Shown here: piece after piece, positions 32,874 to 43,904 of the stretch
Position numbering within the stretch: position 1 is the stretch's first letter
How the letters are laid out: every line of letters begins with the position of its first letter
Assembly: GCA_965644315.1 (NCBI GenBank)
Contig: CBFFRQ010000064.1
Span: forward strand, 1-64,000
Direction of reading: 5' to 3'
DNA from: Caecitellus pseudoparvulus
Taxonomy: Eukaryota > Bigyra: Bicosoecida
DNA length: 64,000 nucleotides
Made by a program: the position numbers and the translations under genes
The notes under the pieces: generated by a model
What the model saw: the letters and a program-made list of their open reading frames with translations, nothing else
What the model was told of the DNA's origin: nothing
Databases searched by the model: none

Positions 32874-35800
32874 CTAGCGGTGCACCGCAGTTCCTGGCGC
32901 GTCCATGAGGCCTGCTCGCTGCGCCTTGGTGATCACGGCTGTGAGCTTGGCGTGCCGCGCTTTTAGAGCCGCCACTTCCTCCCTGGCAGCCTTCATGTCT
33001 CGCTTGCGGCGCTCAAAGTCCTTGGCCAGCATGTCGTCATGTGCGAAGCCTTGTTCTGTCTTCTTGGCTTCGATAGTGCTGCGCTGGGCTTCACGCTGTG
33101 CCTTCAAGGACGCCATCTCGTCGCGGCGGCTGCGCACCGTCGCCTCCACCTCCGCCAACTGCCCCGCCAGCTCCCCCGCCTCCACAGCCACGAACTGCAG
33201 CTTCTCCTTCACGTGTGTCAGCACCTGCACCGTCGTGGTGGTTTTCTTGCGCAGCTTGTGCAGTTCCTCGTTGCGGTCTTCGATCTTCTCGTTCAGCGTG
33301 CTGTTCTCGATCTTCAGCTGCTCAAAGTCGATGAGGGCCAGCCCGTCAGCCAGGTGCTCCTTGGCGCGCAGCTTGGCGGCCAGGTCCTCCTGCACGCCCT
33401 TGAGCTTGATGTTCTTCACACGCGCCCGCTCCACGTCGGCGTCACGGGCCGCCTCCTCTTCCTCAAACCGCTGCACGTCACGGGGGTCCAGGGGCCGCCC
33501 AGTGATGCTGTTTGCGGCGCCGCCTGCCACCGTGCGCTTCCACTGTGACAGGGACTGGGAAATCTCCACTGCCTCTGCCTTGCGCGCCTCGATGCGCCGC
33601 TGCAGCGCCAGGGACTCGTGCTGCTGTTTGTCCCTCGCCTCAGCAAACTCCGCACGCTTGGCCGCCAGCGCTTGCAGTGTTTCCCTGTACCGCTGCAGAG
33701 CGCCAGCGGAGGGGCCGCCGCCAGCCTCACCCTCCCGCGCCGTGCTCTCGTCACTGGTCTTGCGCACGTCGAAGTACGCGACGAGGTGGCGCTGGAGCAG
33801 GACGTTGCGCTCAGCCAGGGCCTCCTGCCGCGCCGTCGCCTCCTGCAGCTCAGCCATGAGGCGGTGGTACTCGGCAACGCGCATGGCTGCCGCCTCAGCG
33901 GCGTCCTCCTCCTCCATGGCCGTGGTGCCAGGCCCACCCAGGGCAGCAGAGGGCCGCCCCGCGGCGCTGGCGTCCTCGCTGCCGCCCACACCCGGGAGGG
34001 GCATGCCGTCTTCCCCCGTGAGCCCCACCATGGCCCCCCCAGCTAGCGCTGCAGAGCGGGCAGCTACCGCCTCTGCCGCTTGCTCCTGCACCGCCGCCGT
34101 GTCAGCACTGGTGATGAGGGTCACTGCCACTTGCACCTGCTGCGCGCCCCCTGGCGTGGTGATGCCCACTGTGCAGCTTGCAGCGTCATAGCCAGGCGGC
34201 GGGGGCACGGCATCCGGTGCCAGGCCCAGGGCGATGTCTAGCAGGGGCGGCGCGGCGGCGGGTGCGCCCTGTGCACTGCTGCTCTGCACGGCGATGTAGA
34301 CGCAGGGCGGGTCCACCTGCCCCCCCTCGCCGGCCCCTGCACTGGCGCCGCCCTCTGCGGCGAACAGCTGCTGCACCAGCACGGTGCTGGGCAGGAGGTC
34401 GGCGAGGTTGGGCCCCATGAGGCTCCAGGAGGTGTCCCCGCCCGTGTCCAGCTGCCCCACGGAGGCCATGATGTCCATGGTGTCCTTGCCCGTGACCAGT
34501 GTGGCGCCGGTGATGGGCGCACTCAGCTCTGTCCCGTCGTCGGAGGTGGTGCCCACGCTCACGCACAGCCCCGCGTTCAAGCCGTACATCTGCGGGCCAG
34601 AGGTGGGCACCACCTCCGCCCCCTCCGCCCGGGCCAAGCTCACCAGGCCCTCCCTGTCCACCAGCGAGAACTGGGGGCGGTGGAAGGGGGGCGGGGGCTG
34701 CTCCCCCAGCCCCACACTCACATGCGTGAATGGCGCCAGGGGAATGGCTTGCTCCTCCTCAAGTGGCGAGGCATCCCCCCCACCCTCGCCGCCGTCGCCA
34801 TCGCCGCCAGTCTCGCCGTGCAGGGGCGGCGGGGGAGACGCCAGCAGCGCCCCGCCGCCTGCCTCCAGCGCGGCCGGCAAGCTAGCCAGCCGCACCGGGC
34901 CTGAGCCGATGGACGGCAGCACAGTGGGCCCACCCTCGCCCACGCCCTCCAGCACTGGCGCAGGGTGTGTGTACGAGTCCCAGCCCTCCCACTCCTGCCC
35001 TGGCAGGCACGCCGCCTGCAGTGACCCACCCACAAACTGCCTCACCACCCCTGGCGCGGACGTGCCGGCGGCCAGCAGTGCGTCACTCCATTCCTGCACG
35101 AAGGAGCCCTGGCCAGAGGCAGCCTGCTCCAGGGCCGCCGCCACCACCTGCACTGGCGCCAGGACCAGGCGTGCCGTGAACAGCCCTTCCTCCTCCAAGT
35201 CCAGGGGCAGGCGCAGGGGGGCGTCGGGTCCCCCCTGCAGACGCGCCTGGGGCCCGGCCACACTCTCCACCTCCCACGGCAGGACCAGCGCTGAGATGTC
35301 CCCGTGGGCGTCTTCGCCGGGCCCAGCCGCTTCCAGGGCTGAGATGCCGTCAGGCGTGACCTCTGCCGGGTCCACAGGCGGCACCGGCAGGGTGGCGGCA
35401 CGGTGGCCCTCGGCGTCCTGCCGTGTCACGCCCGCCAGGCCATGGCAGCTCCGCAGGACCAAGCCAAGCACGCTGTAGCCCGGGTCCGTCACTGTTACAG
35501 TCGCGAATGTGCGCTGGGGACCCAGCGTGGCCAGGGGCCAAGCAGCGCCAGCCACTGAGTCCTCCTCCGGCACCTGCCCCACCACGACACAGCCACCGTG
35601 GCAGTACGCCTCCACGACGGAGACAAGGATGGAACCAGGGCTGGCATCGCCCTTGCCGTCCTCCTCGGTCACGGGCCCGGGTGCTGCGCTCGTGTGCACG
35701 CCAATGCCCATTGCCCGTGCCAGCCCGGTGGCGGCGGGGTCCTGTTCGCCGCCGTCGGCCACGGCAGCAGCACGGGCGGGGCCCATGGCGGCGAAGACGG

Positions 35801-36222
35801 CCTCCAGGGCATCAGCGCCTTCCTCTGCCTGCACGGTGAAGGTGTAGCTCAGCTCCTCCACGGCGTCGCCGACGCCGCCGCTGAAGTATCGCTCGGCAGG
35901 CAGGCGCCCATTTGCGCCAGCACTCCCACGGAAGCCGCGGGTGCCGCACACTTCCGCGTGGGTCTGCGCCACCACACATGCTGGGTGGGCGATGTCGAAT
36001 CCCCTGTCATGGCGCGCAGGGCGACGAGTGCAGGGGGCCAGGCAGGGAGGGCCAGTTTGCTTTCGGCACACTCACTCGCTTGCTCTTTGCTGCGCCAGTG
36101 CCTCAGCCACTGCCTTGCTCACTGCAGCGAGGGGGGAGGCGCGAATAAGGGACGTGCTTTTGCGTCTTCGCTCACTGCAGCCAGGCACTGTGCGCCTCAC
36201 CTTGCTCCATCGCTGCCGCCAT
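32874..36222 (-). CDS. CFAP184: CFAP184/CCDC96-like ciliary coiled-coil protein
   Basis: Exons 36222-36201, 36121-36076 and 36003-32874 join to 1,065 aa; two small 5' exons replace an otherwise plausible ATG at 36071. The last 340 residues are continuous coiled coil. About residues 914-962 carry the highly conserved DUF4201 core: LIDFEQLKIENSTLNEKIE, RNEELHKLR and VQVLTHVKEKLQF. CCDC96/CFAP184 and its partner CCDC113 form a complex linking radial spokes and dynein regulators on axonemal doublets. The N-terminal 700 residues are far longer than in the usual family member; they begin with a possibly globular part (FDIAHPACVVAQTH, YTFTVQAEEG), then Pro/Gly/acidic low-complexity repeats. Assignment to CCDC96 rather than CCDC113 rests on size and C-terminal position of the core. 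Expression is expected with the convergent ASH gene. Confidence 0.8.
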
Positions 36223-36778
36223 GCTGCTCGCGATGTCAGGTCAGCCCGTCGTGCAATTACCGCAGACAGCTCCGTCCACAGCAGCAGCCGCCAAGTGCCG
36301 AAGGGGGGCAGGAACTGGATTCAACTCGCACAATATCGGACAAGACTGAGCAAGGGCGTGCACTCCCCAGCCAGTACCGACACACTTGGACAGGTGCAGC
36401 CCACCTGCACCAACGCCAGCTGTGCTGAGATGAAGCCGAAGCTGCAGCAGCTTCTGCCGGTGCAGCATAGCAGTACCCTGTAAGCAGTCGCTTGTTTTGA
36501 CGGCTGCGGGGATCCCCATGTCTTTGCAGCCGCAGGTTCGTGCTCCCCCCCCACAGGCCACCCCCCCTGCACAACCCTCGCTGCCGCCCAGGACAAGCAC
36601 TCGCACCGCATCACAACGCACCACTGCACCGCCACAGCGAGCCTTCTGGATTGAGCTCTGTGTGAGTGCTGACCTTTCCTTCACCCTGCTTCCTTCAGCG
36701 AGCCAGCGTGCGGCCTGCACGGCGTGCCGCGGTGCAATCAGCGGCAGTGCGGCAGGTGACGTGGACTGTGCTTGACAC
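36223..36778. promoter_or_regulatory. Divergent intergenic region, CFAP184-like / HSF
   Basis: 556 bp between divergent starts. Short frames on both strands lack family resemblance. It presumably holds two promoters; no RFX-type or heat-shock element was convincing by eye. Confidence 0.45.
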
Positions 36779-37465
36779 ATGGCGGCCACTCCCGACAGCG
36801 CGTGGGACAGCTCCGACACGGGCCCACGCCGGTCCTCCCGAGCGAAGAAGTCGCGCCAGCGTTCCGTGGCTGTGAAAGGCATCCCGGACACGCTGCCAGC
36901 CTTCTTGCGCAAGACGTACTTTATGTTGGAGCACCCGGAGGAGTTTGGGCAGTGCATTCGCTGGAGTGAGGATGGAGCCATCGTGGTCATCGACAAGGTG
37001 CGTGACTTGGGTGCTAAGCTCCTGTGCCCTGTCATGTGAGCCCTGTCTGCCTCTGGGCTCGGCCTGGAGCCTGTCAGCGTGGAGCTGCGCGGACAGCTGG
37101 TGCGCGGATTTTGGTGTGACGCTCAGCCACTTTCTTCTCCCTCCCCGCAGCTGGACAAGTTCAGCGCAACGGTACTGCCGCAGTTTTTCAAGCACTCCAA
37201 CTATGCCTCCTTTGTGAGGCAGCTGAACATGTGCGCGTGCGCGCCTGGCCTGCCCCGCCCCGCGTCCCCTGCACCTCCCGCAACGCTTGCCTGCGCAGGT
37301 ACGGCTTCCACAAGACGTCCCCCGACCCCACCTGCCGAGAGTTCAGGCACCCGCTCTTTCAGCGAGGGCGCCCTGAGCTCGTTGCAGACATCCGCCGCAA
37401 GACCAGTGGCACCACCAAGCCCAAGGAGTCAACCCCCGCCACTGCAGCGAGTGTCCCCGTTCGCA

Positions 37466-37496
<31 letters not shown>

Positions 37497-38925
37497 GAGC
37501 GGCCCCACTCCACCCCCGCCCATCCACGTGAACCCAGCCCAGCAGTCCAAAGACCGAGGCGTGCCTCCTCTCCCCGCCTCCCTCCCAGCCACTGCATCAC
37601 ACCCCATTCCGCCGGCAGTGGCCGTCGCCGCAGCGACCGCAGCGGCTGGTGGTCTCGACGGGCGGCCCGCGCACACACAGGAGCGGAGCAGCGCCAACCT
37701 GCACTCTGTGAACACGTCCATGCCCCTCACGTTCCTGCAGAGCCTGGCCGGTGGGGGGCTGGAGCCGCACCGGCTGGGTGTGGACGCCATGCTAACACAG
37801 CTGGTGGAGCAGCGCACCGCCCAGCAGCAGCTGCAGGCAAAGGTGGCTGCCCTGCAGCAGGCAGCCTCCTCTTCCGAGGCAGAGGTGAAGCAGCTGCACC
37901 AGCAGCTGCAGCACTCCGCGAACCGCCAGTCCGCCATCCAGCGGCGCCTGGAGCGCCTCATGATGTTCACCTACGAACTGTACCGTTCCCTGTGGTCCTT
38001 GCACCAGCAAGGCAAGCTGACGGGAGCAGGGGGTGCCTCTCCCCGCCTCACTGCGGGCGACGCCCCCGCCCTGCTCACAGACGGCTCAGCGGGGCCCACC
38101 GACCTGGACAAGCTGTTCTTCAGCCCCTCCGGCATCGTGTCCCCTGAGAAGTTCGCCAAGATGCTGGACTTCGTGGAGCTGTCCAAGGACCGGTACACGA
38201 GGGGCCCCAGTGCCCTGCGCAGTGGGCTGGGCGACGACATCCTCCGCATCGCCGACGCCGCCGCCACGCCGCCTGAGGTGGTGTCCTCCGAAGCGCGCCG
38301 GTGGGCGGGCGCCACAGGCACAGGGCTGGGCACAGAGGCGGTGCCGCCGCCGGCATCGCGCCCTGCGCCGCCCGTGGCGCCGCCCTCCAAGGCGACAGAC
38401 CCCCTGCTGCAAGCGCTGGGGGAGCTGCCGGGGGGGGGTGCAGGCAGCGTGGCTGGGCCGTCCCCCCCCCTCGTCCCCGCCTCCGCCATGGCTCCACTGG
38501 GCTCCCTGGACGGCTTTGAGACGGGCTCCCTGCCGTCGCTGCCCGTCCCTGCCTCCCTGGATGGCGACGCGCTGCCCCCCCCAGCTCAAGTTGGCGGGGT
38601 GAAGCGGGCGCGGTCCACGGACGGCCTGGAGCAGGAGGTAGAGTCACTCACCGGCCCCCGCGTCTCCAGCAGCGCTGCCATGGCGCAGGAGCTGAACCAC
38701 CTCATGAGCCGCTCCGAGGCCCTCAGCGACATGGAGCACTGCCTGCTGGGGCAGCTGGCTGAGCGGGACATGGAGCTGAGCCACGAGTACCCTGAGGCGC
38801 ATGCGGACTTCAGCCAGGCCCTGGGGCACGGCATGGGGCAGGGCGAGCTGGACAAGGACGGCATGGCGCTGGTGGACTTGGACGAACAGGGCAGCTCCTC
38901 CTCGGGCACGCGCGGCGATGTGTGA
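36779..38925 (+). CDS. HSF: Heat shock transcription factor
   Basis: Three exons, 36779-36997, 37151-37230 and 37299-38925, join to 641 aa. The DNA-binding domain (residues about 35-130) is a winged helix with PAFLRKTYFMLEHPEEF, IRWSEDG, FFKHSNYASFVRQLNMYGFHK and FRHPLFQRG, all diagnostic of HSF. Introns fall inside the domain, one within the recognition-helix region. A poly-Gly hinge (ten Gly from a GGC repeat) and an Ala-rich linker lead to a coiled coil at about 300-375 (QLVEQRTAQQQLQAKVAAL), matching the HR-A/B trimerisation region. The C-terminus is Pro/Ser/acidic and ends MALVDLDEQGSSSSGTRGDV, a plausible activation segment. The protein binds nGAAn repeats and switches on chaperone genes. 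A possible NLS (KRARS) lies near 520. Confidence 0.93.
37468..37497 (+). repeat. (GGC)9 trinucleotide repeat in HSF
   Basis: Nine GGC units plus a GGG encode a ten-residue polyglycine linker just after the HSF DNA-binding domain. Length variation here would alter the hinge without breaking the frame. Confidence 0.9.
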
Positions 38926-39182
38926 GGCGGCAGCCTGCCAACGGGCGCCTGTCGCGAGCACAATCCACTGTCCCACGCAACGCTCCATGTCTGCGGGTGC
39001 CAAGCCACCTGCCCGCGCTGGCTCACACCCACGGCCCTGCCCAGCCACCATTCCGTCACAGGCACGGGGTGTGCCGGGCACGGCACCGCGGCATGTTCAC
39101 GCGGGCCTGCCGAAGCACGCCGCGCTCCTGTGCATGCCCCAGCAATTTCCGCGCTTGCAAGAACGTGCCGAGTCCCTGCGCC

Positions 39183-40973
39183 ATGGCCCCCCAGGACCCT
39201 GCCACACAGCAGCAGTGTGGGCGCTGGGTCATCATTGCGACCTACGGTGCGTGCCAGGTGTCCCTGTGCCGCCTGGCGGCTGGCACCCTTCACGTGGCAG
39301 CACACCTCTCACCTTCCCGCTTGCTGCGCCAGTGCTGTGTCTGGGTGGCCTGCCCTTCCTGGCGTGGGAGCTGCTGAAGCGGGGAGCAGAGAACCACATT
39401 GTCGTGTGGGTCATTGCTGCTGTCTTCGTCATGCTGACGGTGCCGCTGTCAGTGCATGACATCGTGCAGCACCTGCTGCACTTTGCCAAACCGACGCTGC
39501 AGGTGAGGCGCAGCGAGCGTGTCACCCTGCCCGCCGCCTGCGCTCCACGCTGCACCCGTGCACCTGCAGAAGTACGTCGTGCGCATCATGTGGATGGTGC
39601 CCATTTACTCCATCAGCTCCTTCCTCAGCCTGGTGCTGAAGGACAGCTCCCCCTACCTGGACGTCATCCGAGACTTCTACGAGTGCTTCGTCATCCACGC
39701 CTTCGTCGCCTTCCTCATCGCCTGGTGTGGCAGCGAGGACCAGCTGGCGTCCAAACTGCGCCAGAAGCCCCCCAGCAAGGGGGCCCACCTGTGGCCCATG
39801 TCCTGCTGCCTGCCCCGCTGGCGCCTGGGCCGGGACTTCCTCTGGCGCTGCAAGTGGGGCACGCTGCAGTACATCGTGGTGAAGACCACCTGTGCCATCG
39901 CCACGCTCATCATGCAGGCTCTGGACGTGTACGGCGAGGGGGAGGTGTTCTCCCTCACCCACGGCTACCTGTACGTGTCCCTCCTGTCGGCGGTGTCCCA
40001 GACCTACGCCATCTACTGCCTCGTCCTCTTCTACCACGCCATGTCGGGCGACCTCGCCCCCATGAACCCCGTTCCCAAGTTCCTCACCGTCAAGGCCGTC
40101 GTCTTCGCGACGTGGGCGCAGTCCGTCGCCGTCGCTGCGGCGGTGCAGTTGGGCCTCATCGCGCCCTTCATCACGGCGCAGTACTCCGAAGAGGACATCG
40201 CCAAGGGCATCCAGAACTTCGCCATCTGCGTGGAGATGTTCATCGCAGCCCTCCTGCACCGCCGCATCTTCTCCTTCAGACAGTACTCCGCCGACTCGGG
40301 CGCTGGCGAGTACTCCTACGAGTCCCTCGCCCGCCTGGGCGTCCTGCCGCAGGGGGGCGGACAGGGGGACCACATGGGCTTCGGGCGGGGACAGCCCATC
40401 CCAGGCGTCTTGCGCAGGGGCATCTCCCCCGCCGTGGCCCGCCTGGCCATGGACTCCAGTGGCTCCTCCATCGGCTCTGATGGCGGGGGGTGGGATGCTG
40501 TGCTGCGCCCAGACGCACCCGGCCCTGATGCTGCGGGGGGGCGGGGCGGGGACGGTGAGACGGGGCGCCTCGTGCAAGACCCGGGCAGCGCGCCCAGCGC
40601 GGCAGCTGACACGGCGCCGCTGGTGCCGCCTGGGCCGGCCCCGCCCCCTGGTCCTGCCATGGGCAACTCCACCACGCGCCCCTTCCTGCGTGCCTTCATC
40701 GAGAGCACCATCCCCATGGACGTCGTCGCAGACATTGGTCGCACAGTGTCCAGGTCGCACCGCCAGGCCGTGCGCGACGACGACGACGCGAACACTTGGG
40801 TCGTCGCGCCAGGGTCCGCGGGCAAGTCAGTCACCATCCGCCACGCCTCTGCCACCACCGCCATGGCCAGCACGCTCAGTGTGGGGGCGCAGCCGGCTCG
40901 CTCTGACGTGCGGGGACGGCCCCAAGCCCCCCTGCCCCTGCTCCCAGCCCCAGACAAGGCCCATGGAACGTAG
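39183..40973 (+). CDS. TMEM184/organic solute transporter alpha-like membrane protein
   Basis: Three exons, 39183-39246, 39333-39502 and 39570-40973, join to 545 aa. Family hallmarks are YVVRIMWMVPIYSISSFLSL followed by YLDVIRDFYECFVIHAFVAF, the core of the TMEM184/OSTalpha (solute carrier 51A-like) family, with about seven membrane helices in residues 15-310. Eukaryotic microbial members are vacuolar, endosomal or plasma-membrane proteins of unclear transport substrate. After the last helix (about residue 315) comes a long cytosolic tail of some 220 residues, rich in Gly, Pro and Ser, with a basic SRSHRQAVRDDDD stretch; this tail is longer than the usual family C-terminus. The short first exon encodes only MAPQDPATQQQCGRW and the start of helix 1. 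It lies 257 bp after HSF on the same strand. Confidence 0.88.
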
Positions 40974-41192
40974 GCGATGGGTTGGGACTTTGTGTTGTTA
41001 GTTCCCGTGTTCGGGCCTGCCATGTACCGCCTGCTGCAGGCTCGCAGGGCTGCCGTGGGAGGGGGGAGGACATGGCTGCCTGCGGATTTTGAGGCCGAGC
41101 CACAGCGACACTGCCTTGCAAAATTCCACTCCTTGACAATGCATGCTTGCTGCGGCCTTGTCCAGGGTAAGCTGGACAATTCAAGACAGACC

Positions 41193-41837
41193 ATGAGTGA
41201 GTTCGACGACGAGGGGGACTTCTGGGACGGCGACGTGGAGCGTGACTTCCAGGGTGCATGTGCTGAAGGTGACGTTGCCACACTGCAGCAGCTGCTGAGC
41301 CTCACTGGCTGCCAGACCCTGGATGTGCACTGCTGGGATGAGACCGGGCTGCGACAAGCCTGCAGAGCCGGTCAGCTGGAAGTCGTGCAGCTGCTGCTGA
41401 GCCTGGGTGGCGAGCGGCAAGTGGACGTGATGGTGAGCGGCGGGCAGCCGTTCCTGTGGGCTGCCGAGCGGGGACACGTGCACATCTTGCAGGCGCTGCT
41501 GGCGCTGCCTCCCACCCGGCTCCAGGTGTCTGCTGACCTTGCCGCCCAGGCCATTGCTGGGGCCCTGCGTGGAGGTGCCCCTGCCGCCGCTGGGCTGCTC
41601 CTCACCCTGCCACCTAGCAGTCTGCCCAGCGTGCAGCAGCTGGTGGCGGAGACAGAGACGCAGCTGCTGGCGTCTGTGCCCACTGCTGGCACCCCCCAGC
41701 AAGCCCTCAGGAGCCTGCGTGGGAAGGCGCTGTGGGCTGGGCCGGCGAGGCGCCCTCCTCGTCGCCACATGGTGCTGCTGCGGGCTGCGGCGGCGGGGGG
41801 GGGGAGCGAACCACAGGGCTGGACGCCTGCGAGCTAG
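41193..41837 (+). CDS. Small ankyrin-repeat protein
   Basis: 214 residues from the ATG at 41193, which opens an acidic MSEFDDEGDFWDGD segment; the frame is open back to 40977 but that extension has no recognisable features. Ankyrin-like helices follow: ATLQQLLSLTG, TGLRQACRAGQLEVVQLLL and PFLWAAERGHVHILQALLAL, about three repeats, probably a protein-binding module. The last 50 residues are Ala/Arg-rich and overlap, by 131 bp, the 3' end of the convergent RAD51D-like CDS; a G10 run (41795-41804) lies in the shared stretch, so the true C-terminus is uncertain. A shorter transcript or an indel could end it earlier. The partner is unknown. Confidence 0.6.
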   Translation: MSEFDDEGDFWDGDVERDFQGACAEGDVATLQQLLSLTGCQTLDVHCWDETGLRQACRAGQLEVVQLLLSLGGERQVDVMVSGGQPFLWAAERGHVHILQALLALPPTRLQVSADLAAQAIAGALRGGAPAAAGLLLTLPPSSLPSVQQLVAETETQLLASVPTAGTPQQALRSLRGKALWAGPARRPPRRHMVLLRAAAAGGGSEPQGWTPAS

Positions 41838-43616
41838 GCGCAGCACTCGCCGCGTCACCGCTGCTGCCAGTCAAGGCACACGCCACGGCGTGGGCTGCCC
41901 AGTACTGCTGCGTCTCCGTCCCGCAGTGGGTGGCCGGCATGGCCACACCCGCCAGCTTACTCTGCCGCAGTGTGCTTGCAGCTGCCGAGTCGGCACCTGC
42001 CGCCCACGCTGCAGCGGCGGCATCCAGTGTGTCCCTGCTCTGTGGCAGGGGCGGCACGACCCCGGCCGTGTCCACGCCAAACACAGCCACGCCCAGGTCC
42101 AGCAAGCACTCCGCCCACTCCCGCCCATGCCACGTGGCAAGACTGGATGGCGAGGTGGGGGGGCCACCCTCCGCCCCCGCCCATGACGCAAGTAGGTGCG
42201 GCAGGAGCAGGTTCTGGACCAGGGCAGGCAGCCGGCAGGCCAGTGCCTGGACACCATCTGCCGACCCCCCCGGCTGGGGATTGGAGATGTGTCCACGGCT
42301 GGAGCCCTTAGGAGGCGCCTTCCTCCACACCAACGCAGCGTGGGTCCAGGCGGCGCCCGGCAGACGAGCACGCCCCCCTGCCTGGATACTGGCACGAAGG
42401 GGGGCCACGTCACGGGTACCGGCTGGCACGTGCACTGCCGCGTTGGCTGCGGGGGAGGGCGGCAGCATGAGCAGGGCCAGGCGTTTGTGCGGAACATGGG
42501 CCCATGCGGCGCCCAGCGCTGGGCGCATACTCGCCGCCCGGGCCACCACCCCAGCGGCGGTGCCCACGACGGCTCGACACCAGGTGGAGCCGAGGCTGCC
42601 TGCTGGCGCACAGGCGTTGAACGCCTGCACTCGCTCCGAAGGCGGCGCCCCCTGGGGCTGCGCTGGGGCCATGGCGCCCAGCGCCTCGCAGCAAACCTGG
42701 CAGTGCGCCTGCCATCGAGAGTCCTTGTCAGTGCGAGCACCAGCCCAGCGCGGCGCTGCACAGAGGGGGGGCAACCCGTCCAGCCCCGCAGGCGCGTCCT
42801 CCCTGCCGCAACCATTGGTCACCAGCACGGCGGTGTTGCCAGAGGCGGCCAGGTGGCGCAGGGAGCGGCCTAGGGACCGCAGCAGCGCCGGCGCAGGGTC
42901 AGCCCGGCCCCGACTGGCAGCGTCGCTGGCGGGCTTGCCCACCAGCTCCAGCGCAGCAGTGTGCATGGAATCCACGATGACCAGCCCGATGCCCTTCACC
43001 TGCGCTGGGGACAGCCCCGTGCCAGCGGTGGAGCCGCCCCTCGTCGCCGAAGCAAGCGCCTCCAGCTTGCTGCACAAACCGTGAATGCTGGGGACCGCCT
43101 CCAAATGGATCAGACTGAGAACGTGCTTCACGGCAGTGGAACGCACTTGGCTGAACCGCGCGCCGGCCTGCCTTCCACCCTGAGCAGCGGGGAGCGCCGG
43201 TGCAGTGTCTCGGCACAAGTGCGCAACGCAGGCGAAACGCACCTCGCCTCCCAACACCTCGCCTACTCGAGCCTTGCACACTTCCAGCAAACGAGACGCT
43301 GTCGCTGGAATAGTTGCAGTTGTGAAGAAGTAGACTCCCACATCTCGACGCAGGACGGTGGCCACAGCGGTGGCCAGGCACACCTGCGCAGGCGGCGCAA
43401 AGCCTGGTGCGCAAGCGAATTTGAGGCGACCGCGATGGGCGCGCTGACCTGTGTCTTCCCAGAGCCAGGCCCACCGAAGACCTCCGTCACTTCCCCGCTG
43501 CAGCAGCCCCCCGACAGCTCAGTCAGGGTCTGCCCGCCACACGGGAAGACGTCGCCCAGCAGCCTGTGAGCTGCCTCGAACCCCGCGGCTGCCCGCACCT
43601 CAGCACGGCCGGCCAT
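41707..43616 (-). CDS. RAD51D: RAD51D-like recombinase paralog
   Basis: Two exons, 43616-43449 and 43383-41707, join to 614 aa; a 65-nt intron sits immediately after the Walker A motif. RAD51D belongs to the BCDX2 complex that helps load RAD51 in homologous recombination. Support: GEVTEVFGGPGSGKTQVCL (Walker A, residues about 41-60), TASRLLEVCKAR, a Walker B-like LVIVDS, LLRSLGRSLRHLAASGNTAV, and ALGAAWAHVPHKRLALL, in RAD51D order. Usual length is about 330. Here roughly 100 residues are inserted between the VTN segment (the usual His is replaced) and ALGAAW, and a C-terminal tail of about 280 residues ends in poly-Pro. The tail overlaps the ankyrin CDS by 131 bp. ATP binding looks intact; the function of the extensions is unknown. 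Confidence 0.8.
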
Positions 43617-43904
43617 GGTGCAGAGCCATGCACAGCCCAGGCCAGTGCCTGGCGCAAGTCTTGAGTGTGGGGGTTGGTTGCGTGTTTGTACTTGGTGCTC
43701 TGATAAATGTGCAAACACAGTACACGGGGAGGCCACATATTGCCACTTGTACGTGATAGATCTACTTGCCCTTTCATAAAGCTGTACAGTTGCGAGTCGC
43801 TGATTTAGTGCTGCAGACGCGTGAGAGCACAAAAAGACAAAGTAACTCACACCTCTCGCAAGCTGCCCCCCACCCCGAACCTCGCAGACACGCCCCGCTT
43901 CACC
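43617..43904. promoter_or_regulatory. Divergent promoter region, RAD51D-like / NUBP1
   Basis: 288 bp between divergent starts, somewhat AT-richer than its surroundings around 43690-43790. Probably carries both promoters; no specific element identified. Confidence 0.45.

Noticed and set aside
32905-34191. 428-aa plus-strand frame, Ser/Ala/Cys-rich
   Set aside because: Antisense to the CFAP184-like coiled coil; the Ser/Cys composition is what high GC3 coding produces in reverse.
36241-37035. 264-aa minus-strand frame upstream of CFAP184
   Set aside because: Mostly antisense to HSF exon 1 and promoter sequence; no recognisable domain. The two short 5' exons of CFAP184 explain the region better.
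40977-41192. 72-codon N-terminal extension of the ankyrin protein
   Set aside because: No structured motif and a less favourable start; the acidic MSEFDDEGD start fits a small ankyrin protein better. It cannot be fully excluded.
41732-43084. 450-aa plus-strand frame
   Set aside because: Complement of the RAD51D-like exon 2; no motif, created by G/C third positions.
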